Below are positions 46,817 to 58,544 of a DNA stretch of 64,000 bases, in pieces. The DNA comes from Dama dama (lineage: Eukaryota > Chordata > Mammalia > Artiodactyla > Cervidae): contig NC_083693.1 of the NCBI RefSeq assembly GCF_033118175.1, forward strand, positions 20,738,481 to 20,802,480, read 5' to 3'. The first letter of the stretch is position 1, and each line of letters opens with the position of its first letter. Under the pieces are notes generated by a model. It worked only from the letters and a program-made list of their open reading frames with translations, had not been told where the DNA came from and made no database searches. Made by a program: the position numbers and the translations under genes.

Positions 46817-48650
46817 CTTTTAATTTGATGTATTTTTATTGTAACTATTCTTATCAGTAGTTTTAGCACTAGATTTTGAGCTCTCAGTATTCAGGGATTA
46901 TGCACTTCTGATGTGCTATGTAGCTATTTTTAAGGCATTTTTGAAAATATATAAATGATTTTAGTAAACTCATTGAATAGAATAGAGAAATGTAACAGTT
47001 GTTTTTTATTAAGAATGATTATTAAAAACTTTTGATTCTATGTACTTTTCTCCCTTTTATATGAGAATCATTTATTTCTTTAACTATCAGAAAAATAAAG
47101 CAAGATAAAGAAGAAAAAGAAATTTAAGAATACAAGACTAATAAAAAATATGCAAACTTTCAGCACCATCTCGAAACAAAATATTCCCACCATGACAATG
47201 TTCACTGAACCACTAATTTTCTCTTGATCAAAATGTGAGTAAAATGTGTAACTTCCTCTAAGCCACTTTTGGTTCAACGGCAAATAGCAGCTAATTGCAC
47301 AATTGAGTGCTGACTTATTTTCTTTCCATATTATTATTTACAGAACAAGTACAAAGTAGTCTGTTGCTGATTAGAAAGGAAATTTCATCGCAGTTTCTCA
47401 GAATGACTTTTATTTTGATGTATATTTTTTAATGAACCTAATTTATGTGAAGGTTGTTCTGTTAAAAGAAAAGTTCACAAAAATATCACGCATGATTGAT
47501 CTCATGACTGTGCCTCAATCCAAAGACAACACACCAACAGCAGTCAAATATACATTTTATGGGCTTTTGTCTGTTTTGCAATAACACCAGAAAACATTCT
47601 TTAATTAAAATTTAAAACCGTAACTGATTAATTTTCTGTGTAAACAATCCGTGTCAACATGGAATGTCAGCATTTTAAGGCTGTGTGAGGATAAATTTTA
47701 CTTTCTTCACAAAGGCCTTCTGGGAAGACTTTGGCACAAGCAGACGGTGAGAATGTGACCTACAGGAGAAGCGTTTGGAGCCCTAGCTCATTCTGTAACC
47801 CCATTCCTGTCCACTTAGTTGAGGCCCAGTCAGGGCCCAAGAAAACATCCTTAACTGTCTGATAGTGTTGGCAAGGGTCTGGTAGTCAGTGGCTCCATAG
47901 CTCTTTATTTACTAGCTGCAAATGGCCAAAGCGTTCCAAAAGCGCCATCCAGTAGCTGGATCTGCTCCTGCCTCATCCGTGCAGTGAAGGAGACATTCCC
48001 AGTAATCTGGGCTGTGCAGAATTTAGACTGAGCACTCCCTTTTGGTTTCTCTTGTTAACCATAATCCCCAATTTTTACAGGAGCCAGAAAGCAACCTCAT
48101 TTCTCCTCAGCCACTTTCTGATTTTCTTTTTTTTTCTTAAATACAGAGGCAGAGTTTTAAAATATTACTTAAAATAATCTTGAGTGACTTTTCAAGGAAA
48201 TATGGAAATAACATTGCCAGGAAAATGGGGGAGTACGTTCAAAATAAAGGATTGAAAACTTTCAGGGTAGACATGCATATAAAACTTGAAATAAAAATGC
48301 TCATAATCAAGTTATTTTTATTAGACATTTATAGTCTCGCCAATAATAAATTACAGTGACCTCAGCTCTTCTAGAGTCTAGGAAAAGATCCAGGATTGAA
48401 ATCCTCTGAGGTGACAAGCTGGGTTTTGCATTTCCAATATGGTTCAACTCTTTTGGATAAATTTTACATCCTTTGCTTATTTACCCAGACCCATTCTTCA
48501 TGACAAATACCCTTCTTGGGCAAGGGTAGAGGATGAACTACTCAAAGTAAATTCTTTCACACTTTGGATCCCTATTTCTCTCCCAGGAAATTTATTTCAC
48601 TTGTAATTAAGAAACAAAGCTTTCTAAAAGTTCCCATGCAAATGTATATA
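46817..48650. other. Repeat-poor stretch, candidate conserved non-coding sequence
   Basis: From about 47280 to 48600 no repeat is recognisable. 47640-48060 has balanced composition and looks non-random, but no coding frame is convincing. Confidence 0.45.
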
Positions 48651-48786
48651 TATTTGACCATGCTGCAGGGCTTTTGGGATCTTAGTTCCCCAACCAGAAA
48701 TTGAACCTGTGCAAACTTCAGTTGAATCTGTGTAACCTTCCAGTGGAAACTCAGACTTTTAACCACTGGACCACCAGGAAATTCCC
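48651..48786 (-). mobile_element. CHR-type SINE, minus strand
   Basis: Read on the minus strand: 'gaatttcctggtggtccagt', 'ggttaaaagtctg', then 'ggttcaatttctggttgggg' and 'aactaagatcccaaaagccc', the typical CHR pattern of cetartiodactyls, ending in 'gcatggtcaaatatata'. It is a tRNA-derived SINE separate from Bov-tA. Confidence 0.82.
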
Positions 48787-48901
48787 CAGCTTAATCATAT
48801 TATTGATACTATAAGAAGAAAAAGATATGTAAAGACACTTTCCTGCAGTGAAAGAAACTTTACTCTTTTACCATGTCTCCCAAACAAGTTGTGTACCGGT
48901 T

Positions 48902-49384
48902 GTTGGTGTTCAGTCATGTTGACCCCACAGACAGCAACACACTAGGCTTCCCTATTCTTCACTATTTCCTGGAGCTTGCTCAAACTCATATCCATTGTGT
49001 CAGTGATGCCTGAAACAACTATCTCATCCTCTGTTGCCCTCTTCTCCTCCTACCCTCAACTTTTCCTAGCATCAGAGTCTTTTCCAATGAGTCAGCTCTT
49101 TGCTTCAGGTGGCTAAAGTATTGGAGCTTCAGCTTCAGTATCAGACCTCCCAACGAATATTCAGGGTTGATTTCTTTTAGAATGGACAAGGTTGGATCTC
49201 CTTGCTATCCAAGGGACTCTCAAGAGTCTTCTCCAGCATCACAGTTCAAAAGCACAGTTCAAAAGCTCAGCCTTCCTTATGGTCCAGCTCTCTCTTCTGT
49301 ACATGACTACTGGAAAAAACCATAGCTTGGAGTATATGGACTTTTGTTGGCAAAGTGGTGTCTCTGCTTTTTAATATGCTGTCT
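48902..49384 (-). mobile_element. BovB LINE 3' part, minus strand, older
   Basis: 3' end at the left, extending through the C-terminal region to 'ctttttaatatgctgtct'. Diverged flanks gtaccggt and gtactggt may be an imperfect TSD. Around 49240-49267 a 'cacagttcaaaagc' unit is tandemly duplicated. The frame is broken. Confidence 0.88.
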
Positions 49385-49424
49385 GTACTGGTGCATCACT
49401 AAAATTGGGCACTGTTTTTGTGAA

Positions 49425-49695
49425 GGGGTTTATTAGTTAATTTATCCAGCATATTTATTAGCAAAGTGTGTATTAAATGCCTGATTCAGGTATCAAAGGG
49501 TATAGAAGATAAAGATATTGTACCTCCTTCATAGAGGACATGAGAGCAAAAGAAAGTGCATCTGTAAGCTCTGCATATAACAGTAAATAAGGCACATTTA
49601 AAGAGCACCTATTAGAAGTAAATCTATATCTATGTTATCTCATGTAATTTCAAATTTTCCATGTCACTGAGAGATGAAGGAATTAAACTTTTATG
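49425..49695 (-). mobile_element. Probable L2 end plus MIR fragment, minus strand
   Basis: 49425-49560 resembles the antisense L2 3' end (a run like 'ttcatagaggacatgagag'). 49580-49695 resembles antisense MIR ('agagcacctattag', 'ttatctcatgtaattt', 'gagagatgaaggaatta'). Both are strongly diverged. Confidence 0.4.
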
Positions 49696-49710
49696 AAGTA
49701 GAGACATTGA

Positions 49711-49921
49711 TGGACTTCCCTGGTAGCTCAGTGGTAAAGAATCCACCTGCCAATGCAGGAGATGTGGGTTCAATTCTTGGGTCTGGAAGATCCCCTGGAG
49801 AAGGAAATGGCAACCCACTCCAGTGTTCTTGCTTGGGAATTCCCATGGAGAGAGGAGCCCGGCAGACTACACCCCATGGGCTCACAAAAGAGTTGGACAT
49901 GACTTAGTGACTAAACAACAA
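49711..49921 (+). mobile_element. Bov-tA SINE
   Basis: Complete plus-strand copy: head 'ggacttccctggtagctcag', A-box-like TAGCTCAGTGG at 49724-49734, B-box-like GGTTCAATTCT at 49767-49777, body with 'ccactccagtgttctt', BovB-like tail ending 'gtgactaaacaacaag'. No TSD found. Confidence 0.9.
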
Positions 49922-50518
49922 GAAAACTTGGGTAGAACACAAGGACAGTACACTCAGGATTGGGATTTAGAATTTAAACTGAAGTGGTAATTATGGCAAA
50001 TACTTCCTGCCACAATTATGTTGCCTTGTGGTAGATGGAGTTGTTCAAGCAGAGGAATGACGGGTGTGTTGATCCAAATCTAGAGGAAAATCAGAAATGG
50101 ACCTTTGGGTAAAAGAAAAAGCAGCAACTTAGGAAGTTCAAATAAAAGGCAAGGTTAGGGGTCACTTTTCTGAGGTCAAAGGAGTGTTGATGAAATAGAG
50201 ATGGGACACATTGGGGCTTGAGTTTTCACTAGACAATGAAATAGTTGGGTATGTTTCAATTCCTCACTGTGTACCCTTTCAAAGACCCCCTAAGTCTTGG
50301 GTCTTTTTTCTTATAGGGCATTCTTTTCCAACTTCTGTGGTAATTGTTTAGTCATATCTTTACTGCTTTAATTCACATACCTATAGGTTTATCTAGTGGG
50401 AGAAAGTAGATTGACTTTCTCCAGGAACCAGAAACATGAGATGAAACCCCCTGAAATCTAACCATTCAGAACTTTCCTTGACATAAAAATAAAACAAGTA
50501 TTCAAATGCCTAAAGTGC
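49922..50518. other. Unassigned sequence
   Basis: No gene or recognised repeat. Confidence 0.5.
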
Positions 50519-51233
50519 CTACTTACTCTTTATGGGATACATACAAACCTTTGAGTTGCTAGCTTTCACAGATGTGAATGCACGTCTGCAGGTCCAATCG
50601 CGTAAGTTAGTTCGTGTGTCTGCCTTATATTGTCACATGTGGGCATTCACTGCAAGTGGCCGTGCTTTGATGTACCTCAATGTACAATACTGTATAGAGG
50701 ACAGTAGTATGTATATCAAGTCCAGGACGTCTGAAAGCAAGCAGGAAAGCAGCAATGACATAGCTTGTACGGTACTACCAGACTGTAACCACTGGATCAT
50801 TTTTTCAAGGAGGTAGATAGATTTGAATCCTGCAAAGAACCAGAGCCTGTGCCGTCAGCATCAGGCCTGAGTGAATTCGCAGCTTGCCCTCCGTCTCCTG
50901 TTGCTGATGATCCTTCAGCTCTAGCATTTCTCACCTCCGCTCCCTCCTCCCTCAGTAACTCTTCTGGTCTGTTCACTCCATGCCAGCCCCTGTATGCCAG
51001 CTGCTGTACTGACTTCTATACTTCTATAGGTCCTGTAAGATTAAAATTATTTTCTTAATTTTTTTGTTTGTCTTTCTGCAATATTTATGTGAAAAATATT
51101 ATAAAGCTGTAACAATACAGTACTATGTAGCTGATTGTGTTAGTTGAATGCCTAGGCTAACTTTGTTGGACTTACAAATAAGTACACAGTCTTGAAACAG
51201 AACTCATTTTTCTGTAGGAGACTTACTGTAGTA
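50519..51233 (+). mobile_element. Tigger1-like DNA transposon, internally deleted
   Basis: Two ends of a pogo/Tigger-type element are joined. The left half reads as the 5' leader and transposase start ('ggtccaatcgcgtaagttag', 'gtacaatactgtatagagg', then a frame with 'SRTSESKQESSND' near 50720-50758). The right half reads as the transposase end and 3' UTR ('gccgtcagcatcaggcctga', 'ctgttgctgatgatccttca', 'ctaactttgttggacttac'). The right end 'ggagacttactgta' (51219-51232) looks like the terminal inverted repeat; the left inverted repeat is degenerate. Most of the DDE transposase is missing, so it was a non-autonomous passenger. Tigger1 elements are old mammalian fossils. Confidence 0.75.
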
Positions 51234-51804
51234 TTAAACCAAAAATAGATTTGTGCATCCCCAAATTCCTCCAGCAGTGGGTGCATTCCCCCCCCCCCAC
51301 CCCATGAACACTGTTTCTTGATTATCCACCATAGTAACTGTAACAAAACTACATTAAAGCCCACCCTTTGCCTTGTTCCTATTGAGAACAGGAGCCCTAG
51401 GGTTTCTAATTAAATAGAACTGTTCTACAAATTCAAAGTCTTGTTTTGACAATAAGTTTGGGAAATTTACTGGAGGACTTGGTGAACAGCCGCTTTAAAC
51501 AGCATCTGAATCTTATTTCCATTTCCACTGTTCTCCATTTACTGGACAAACCATTTTGAAAATCATTCTACCAAAAGACACAGAGATCATTACTCTCATG
51601 GTCATTTTTTCAGATGAGAAGACTACAGAGAGATAATACAATCCTAATCTCAAACAGTCAGATCAATTGTTCTCATGGATACATCTGGAATTGCCAGAAT
51701 ATACGTGTGGAATTTTGGCTGGAAATGTGGTCACCATCTATCAGATTGGGGAACCTTATGCATTAAGTTCTTTTTCAAGGAGGTGATATAATATGGGGGT
51801 GAGA
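51234..51804. other. Unassigned sequence with a C11 run
   Basis: C11 at 51288-51298; no gene or recognised repeat. Confidence 0.5.
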
Positions 51805-52030
51805 TCTAGATTGTTTCTCTTGGCTTTACCATTTTCCAGGCATGGGATTTAGATAAATCATGAAACCTCTCTAAATCACAAGATCCTCATTTGTAAAATT
51901 AGAAAACATAATAGAACCTACTTCACAGAGTTGTTGCGAGGATTAAATGAAATAACACATATCAAGCGTGTTAGCACAGCAACTGGCATATTTATGACTC
52001 AATAAATGCTAGCCACTGCTAGCGTCGGCA
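51805..52030 (+). mobile_element. MIR SINE
   Basis: 'aaatcatgaaacctctcta ... ctcatttgtaaaatta ... gttgttgcgaggattaaatg ... gactcaataaatgctag' is the MIR 3' half in sense orientation. Confidence 0.75.
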
Positions 52031-52469
52031 CTGATATTTTTTTCTTTCCAAGTTCCTGAAACAGTTTGTCTCTTTAAACTTGCATATTCAGCAGTGTAAA
52101 CAGTGCTTTACCCACAACTGTCACCTCCTTACCCCCTACCCCAATAGATGCTGGTGGAATTATTTAATATGCTCTCTATTAAACACTGTGACCATGGGAT
52201 AGGCATCAAGAAATAAGAGCCGGAATTTTGCTCTGTTCTCACATTGTTCCTACAAATATTCCCCACCCCCACCTCTGCCCCCGAGTCACACGCACACACA
52301 TAGCATCATATTTCTTTATGTTGAGCTGGAAGGGGTGTTCACGTCGATAAGAAACCTTCCTCCCACCCCACTTTGTCTGCCCTGCACTTAGGAACCAAGG
52401 TTGAGTTCAAATAGGGGTCAGGGAGATAAAAGCCTGAGGCTTAACCACCAATTCACTAGTCTGGTGCCT

Positions 52470-53330
52470 AAAACTTCCGTCATTTATTTATTGCCATCAG
52501 AAAGGATCAGTCGGGTCCTGCGTCGTGCAGGCTGCGAGCAGAAGCCTCTGCCGTTTATTATCTATCTCCCCTTCAGCTGGGAAACAAGCAGGCAGATGCC
52601 ATTTCCCCAGGACATGCTGCCCTGCTTGTGGCCTCAAGTCTGAACGGAAAGCGGGAGAAGTTTCCCTGCTCTTTATGGGCTCTTTTGTTTTTCATCAAGA
52701 GGCCAAGCACAGACATTTTGAAATAATTGTCAGAGTCGGAGCACAGGCAGAGCCGGGGGGAGAAGCCAGCTAGCCCGGGAGAAAGAGGACAAACAGCCAT
52801 GGCTGAGGCTTCCAGACTGAAGGAGATTTACTGCAGCCACTACGGAGACTATTTGTTATGGAGGAGAAGATAAACAGGAGGTGCCTTTGGAGCCAGTGGC
52901 CATGTGGAAGGTGCTAGAAGCATTCCTGGGCAAGAACAGGGCCCGGCCTCGAAGCCAGCTGGTGGCCGTCGGCTTAGGTCCGCTTTGCTCAAAACTTTCC
53001 TCTTGGGTTCGGATTTGTGCCGGGCTCTTTTAAATGCTAATGCAAGGGACTACCAGCCAGGTGCCCCCAAAAGAACAACTGCACCGCAGATTTGAATTAG
53101 AATGCCCGTCCCAATGCATCCAGACAAAACCTGGAAGGCACCAGCCAGGAAAGGCAGAGCAAGAAACGGCCTTCAGGGACCCTGTCTCGGCTGCGGTGCT
53201 CACCGGAGTCTGAGTGGTACCTCAGCCCTCCTGCCATGCCTCCCCCCAAGCTGTTTCTCTCCCATCCTCCATTTGGTAAAGCCAGCAAGACCCTAAACGT
53301 CAGATGCGGGCTCGTCCCTGTAATCATCCC
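52470..53330. other. CpG-enriched, G/C-rich block; candidate regulatory element
   Basis: By eye this block contains more than 20 CpG dinucleotides and is clearly G/C-richer than the window, with no repeat inside. Around 52530-52570 and 52650-52740 there are A/T-rich words typical of homeodomain, SOX or CDX binding (tttattatc, tttatggg, ttttgtttttc, aataattgtc) embedded in G/C-rich sequence. A small frame with strong start context (gccATGG, ATG at 52799) runs for 24 codons. It could be an enhancer, an alternative promoter or a non-coding RNA start; none is shown. Confidence 0.4.
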
Positions 53331-53438
53331 CTGGTGAGGAATACAAATGGCCCTGGGACACATTTGTGAGTCAAATTGCCTTTCAGGCTAGTGGGCTGTG
53401 TGGGCCAGGACTACTGCTCATGTAGCCCGACTGAGTGA

Positions 53439-53460
53439 GTGTGTGTGTGTGTGTGTGTGT
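53439..53460. repeat. (GT)11 microsatellite
   Basis: Eleven GT units followed by a GC/GT-mixed stretch. Confidence 0.95.
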
Positions 53461-55094
53461 GCGTGTGCATACGTGCACACTGCTCACATTAAACTTCTAG
53501 AAATCGAGATCCCACAGGGTTAAGCCTTGAAGGCTAGAATGATATTTTCACTGCCTTTGATGGTACACTAAAATAAAGAACGTCTCATTTTGTAGCAGAA
53601 CATTGCGTCTGTGAAGCCAATGTACATGTGGTTACTATTTGCAGAATTTGGCATTTTCTACGAATAGTATAAAACAGGCATTGGATCGGCTGTCATGTTT
53701 TGACAGGGTTGTCCTTTTTTGCCAGAATGCCACTTTCCCTACCCCCAACCTCCCTTGTATTTGAGCAGCAACCCTACTGCATTTTTTTTTTCCAATGGAC
53801 TAGGAAAATTGATGAACAATGAGTTAAAAGCTGGACTGGGTCAGGGGTTTAAGGCACAAGGAAGCAATCACCCTGAAGACAGTGGCCCCCCTAAGGGGAG
53901 GCAAGTCCCAGTTAGGACTGTTGGTCGGATCGTCTCCAGACAGGGCCTCATCCGGCCCCAGAAATGGGGACAAGGTCAGGGACCTTGTTAGTTAACAGTG
54001 TGAAGTGGGAGTTTAAAGCTGTTTTGTTTATAACAGGCTAATCAGCCTGACAGAGAAGTACCCCAGTTCTTCTCTCTGCTCAATGTATTTGATGCCTTCC
54101 AAGCTGTCTGGGCCTCTGTCTTCAGATTCTCTCAATTCTGCACCATTCATCCATCCACAAACTTGACAGAAACAAAGATGACAATGAGAAATAATTTTAC
54201 CTCTTCACTGTGACACACATCCATCAGTTTCAGCCCCAGGGTGTAAGCCTGGGTGTGAGGTTTCAACTTCTCAGTGAGAGATAGAGTTTGCTGTGTTTAA
54301 CCTATAAGCCACTATTAAACACACATACACACAGACCCACAGACAGAGGAAGTCCTTTTAACTCTTGACAATTTGGACCTTTGGGTTTTGCCCCGCGCCT
54401 GGCATGTGTTAAATTTGTATTTTGAAAGCTGGACTTGATTCTCTCACTTTCTTATCTCGCTTTTTCTTTTGTTCAACATCTGCCACTTTTTTCTCTTTGT
54501 TTTCAAGGGACCAAAAGCCAGAATTAACCCATGTTGAAACATCTTTTCTAACCTGTCCTTCAGTTGCTTGTAGAATGATCTCCCTGAATGTCCATTCTTC
54601 TATGTTAACCAAAACAACTTAGCTGACATTGGGAAAAAATAGCTCTTGCATGGATTTTGAGCAAGCAAGAGATTTATCTATTATTTATCTATTTATGATA
54701 AAGCAAGCAACTGCTTTATCATGCATGTTTAAATGAACAATATAGTTATACTCAAAATTGAAACAAATTGTCAAAATGTCTATGTTTGGCTTGGAATCAC
54801 TACAGCACAAATCCAGTCATAGAATTTCTCAAAACAGTATTAAGAATAGCAAACAGGTCATGTACTGTATGATCATTTCACTTTTATTTATGTTTGCCTG
54901 AACTTGATTCAAAATCTTAGAAACCTCTTATTTCATGACATTTTTGCCTGTTAAATCCTCTCATTTCACCAGGAACTTCTAAATTAGTCATTTCTTTAAA
55001 AAAGATGAGGTTCAAGAATTAAATTCTTATTTTATTTTGACATGCATGGAGATCATGACTAATTATTAGAATTATTAATCAATGAAAATTAATG

Positions 55095-55235
55095 TATTTA
55101 ATCATTCATTTATTTTTCATACAGCAACTAAGCATCTAGCATGTGGTAAACATTATGCAGTAAATTCTCAGGTATATTGAAGAAAACAAAATAATTTCTG
55201 TCCTCAAATTACTCATGAGATGAGAGATAAAATAA
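55095..55235 (-). mobile_element. Probable L2 3' end, minus strand
   Basis: 'cattcatttatttttcatac ... agcaactaagcatctagcat ... gtcctcaaattactcatgag' parallels the antisense L2 end ('attcatttattcaacaaata ... gagcacctactatgtg ... ccctgccctcatgg'). A TA-rich palindrome follows at 55237-55267. Confidence 0.45.
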
Positions 55236-55614
55236 TAGCTATATATATACATATATATATATAGCTACAATGAAATACATTTAAACCTTTGTGATACTCA
55301 TATATTGTGTAACTATGAATTCTGTAAGGGTAAATTTGGTTTTCTATTTCCAAGTTAAATTGTATGTTATGAAGACTTAGCATTACCCATTTATCTATTG
55401 ATAGAATTTTGTCAGAAATACCTCCAGGATTGTAGAATTTAGTTATAATAATTAGTAAGGATAATCTGAGTATGACAAGAAGCATTTCAGAAGACTTTAA
55501 CATATACTATCTTATTCAAATTGTCGATCATATAACACTTTTAACCTCATATTTCACAACAGACGCATAATGGAAATTCTTCACCTAGGAACTTAACAAA
55601 TGCAAGGGTTTGAA

Positions 55615-56095
55615 ATGAGCAGCCCATTCACTCAACAACAAATAAATATTAATCAATAACTGTGTCTTCAGCCCCCATCTTGTGTCACATAAATAGAACT
55701 GAACAAAACAGTGCCTTTCCTGATACATACAGAGAGCACAGGCTAGAGAAGGAAGACATTGTACAAATAAACATATAATTAAATATTCAATAAAATGCTA
55801 TTAAGGGGAAAGAAGGTTCTCTGAGAAAATCAATAAAAGCCGTGGTTTCAGATGGAGGACAAGAGACAGCTTCCCTAAGGAATCGGTGTATGGTTTGAGG
55901 ACTGGGGAAGAAATCAGGCAAAGAATGCAAGAAAGAGTGTGTGTGGCGGAGGAACAACGTGTACGAAAGTCCCAAGTAGAAAAGAGCAGCTGTATTTGGA
56001 AACTGAAACTTGCAGTGTGTGGGGGATGCAGTAACAAGGGGAGAGAGGTACAGAACAAGCCTAGAGAGACGGCTCTTGGAAGGCCTTGTACATCA
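55615..56095 (-). mobile_element. L2 LINE 3' region, minus strand
   Basis: The order 'cattcactcaacaacaaata ... gaactgaacaaaacag ... gtacaaataaacatata ... aaaatgctattaaggg ... gaggacaagagacagc ... cttggaaggccttgtac' follows the antisense of the L2 3' end. Overlapping open frames on both strands are not genes. Confidence 0.55.
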
Positions 56096-56099
56096 GATG

Positions 56100-56685
56100 T
56101 ATCAGTCAGGGTTGGCTAGGCTCTGCTGCAATAACACATAAATCCAAAATCTCAGTATCACAGCAAAATAGAAGTTTATGGTAGTTTACACATCTCACAG
56201 ACTGATACAGTGGTGGTGGACAGACTACCCTACATAGTCAGGGGGTTAGAATGAGGAGGGGCTTCCCTCATAGCTCAGTCGGTGAAGAATCTGCCTGCAA
56301 TGCAGGAGACCTGGGTTCTATCCCTGGGTCGGGAAGATCCCCTGGAGAAGGAAATGGCAATCCACTCCAGTATTATTGCCTGGAAAATCCCATAGACAGA
56401 GGAGCCTGGCAGGCTACAGTCCATGGGGTCGCAAGAGTTGGCCACAACTTGGTGACTAAACCACCACCACCACAGAGTGAGGAGAGGTACACAAAGAAAC
56501 CACACATGCTTTCAATTTCCTTGACCTGTAAATGGCATTTCTCACCTCAACATGCTTCCATTGATGAGAACTAGTTCCCGAAGCCCCATCAGGATGCAAA
56601 GGGGTTTGGAATGGCCTGTTAGTTGGGTTCCCAGTACAAACATACGATTTGGCAAGCTTCTTTACCTAGTCTCTATTCAGAATGA
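56100..56685 (+). mobile_element. Ancient repeat of uncertain family, interrupted by Bov-tA
   Basis: 'gtatcagtcagggttggcta ... ctctgctgcaataacacata ... aatccaaaatctcag' at 56098-56155 is the start of a common mammalian fossil repeat, and the other half continues after the SINE at 56485. I cannot name the family with confidence. Confidence 0.4.
56259..56473 (+). mobile_element. Bov-tA SINE nested in an older repeat, with TSD
   Basis: Complete plus-strand copy with A box TAGCTCAGTCGG (56271-56282) and B box GGTTCTATCCC (56314-56324), few changes, and a (ccaccac)n-like 3' tail. TSD agaatgaggag (56248-56258) and agagtgaggag (56474-56484), 10 of 11 bases. Its insertion splits the older element at 56100-56685. 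Confidence 0.92.
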
Positions 56686-58544
56686 CATGTAAAGAAAGGG
56701 ACCTCATATTTTATCCTAAAAGCCATTAATCACCGTTGAAAGATAGTCCAACATCCTGATTCTTCTAATATCAGGGTGAAGAATAAAGTAGAGAGGCTCC
56801 ACATGGCTTCTGAGGAATCTGGGAGCTATATCTCTTTTTTTTTTTTTCCACTTGTTTTAGGCAAGCAACATATTCTTATGTTTCATCTTCTTTTTGTGTA
56901 AAACTTGTGGCTGATTTTGCTTGGGAATCCCACCAAGTAAAAAGTGTGATCATTATTGAAGTTGAATACACCATTTCAAAGTACAACCAATTAGAGAAAA
57001 AAAGAGAACTTGACAAAGATTAAAAGTCAAGAAACACAACAAAAACTTTACAGCTCCAAGTGTAAAGGTTTAAAATACGTAAGTAAAGAATCACACTGAA
57101 AAGCAATGCTCACAGATAAAATGTAAAGCAAAAGAACAAAATAGCATTACGATTATAAAATATGGTCTTTAAAACCTTTAATAGCAGTTAATAGAATTAA
57201 ATAGTAAGTTAGACATATGTAAAAAATGCATTAGTGACTTTATGGGAAAATACTTATCACGAATCCACCATAAAAATAAAGAGATGGCAAATCGGAAGAT
57301 GAGATCAAGTGATATGGAGGAAGAATGGAAAGTCAAAAAGGAAAATGGGGGAAAGGAGAGTTTGATTAGCTAAGGCCATGCCATTATACAAAGAACTTAT
57401 TCCTTGTGTGTAAGAGATGAAAGTCTGAAATTAAAAAGAGTGTCACATTGGCCATGCGGTCAAACTTTAAGACATCAGGGGAAAGGAAATCCTTAAAGAA
57501 ACCATGGAGAATAAGCATATTATCCACAAATGCATACCCACCCACTAAATCTACCCTAAGCTTTTCAAACAGGTATCAGAGGACATAAAGCAATGAAATG
57601 ATACTTTACAAGTATGAATGAAAATAAACACCAACTTAAGACTTTGTTTTCAGTAAAATTATCCTTCCTGGGTGAGAGCACAATGTAATCATTTTGTTTA
57701 AAGCCTAAGAGAGCTTTCCAGTTATAAAAGCTTACCAAAAGAAGAAAATTAAAAAGATACAGGGTAGCAATTATGAATATTGGGGAGGGTATGAAAACAT
57801 TATGGAGCTATACACTGTTGTTGATGATATGTAAAAACTTTGAATACTCCTCTGTAATTTATTATTTCTCATTTTAATGTGTCATATTGAAACAAAGTTA
57901 TGTGTTCTTATTTATCTTCCCATTTGCATAACTCAAAATCACTGTAGAAGTTCTATCCGTCAAGGTCTATGTCACTAGAATGTGAAAAAGAATAAAAATG
58001 TCCAGAGACATGCTTCTTAAATTAGGTGGAGGGAAAGATAAGCATTCTAAGGAACCTTAAAACCTATTATATTTTATCACATTTTTTGTAAACTAAATAA
58101 TCTTCTTTCTAAATTCCTCAGGTTCCATTTGCCATTTTTATGCACTGGGATTTATAACACGGCACACACTTATGATTTAAGTACAGGTGTGTGGGTGTGC
58201 ACGTATGTGTGTGTCATGCTCATGTTTGGCAGTGAATGCTTTGTATTTAGAAGGTCTGTTGTATAAAACATCAGCTGCCATATTAATGTTAACTCAATAT
58301 GATATAAATCCTTTCCATGTCTATCCTCACTCCATCTTTTGGCAAACTCATTTCCATTCATCCTTCTGTACTAACCACCTTACCACAGGCTAAAATTTTA
58401 TTCAAGAGTTTACCATATAAATTGCCACCCCCTCCAACCTGTATATCTCCCTGGTTCCCACCATCTCTTTCTCCTTCCCCTTACTAGGATGTTTTACAAA
58501 AAATGACCAGTTAGCCATTAATATCTTTATTTAAAGGTCCTTTA
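56686..58544. other. Unassigned A/T-rich stretch
   Basis: Contains T13 (56835-56847) and a GT-rich patch (58182-58214). 57740-57850 may be an old L1 3' scrap. No gene. Confidence 0.45.

Larger units (their letters stand above)
52031..55090. other. Repeat-poor stretch with CpG-enriched core
   Basis: No interspersed repeat recognised over about 3 kb apart from a (GT)11 run at 53439-53460. The core (52470-53330) has its own entry. The part after 54600 is A/T-rich, with an 11-bp perfect hairpin at 54695-54722. Confidence 0.5.
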
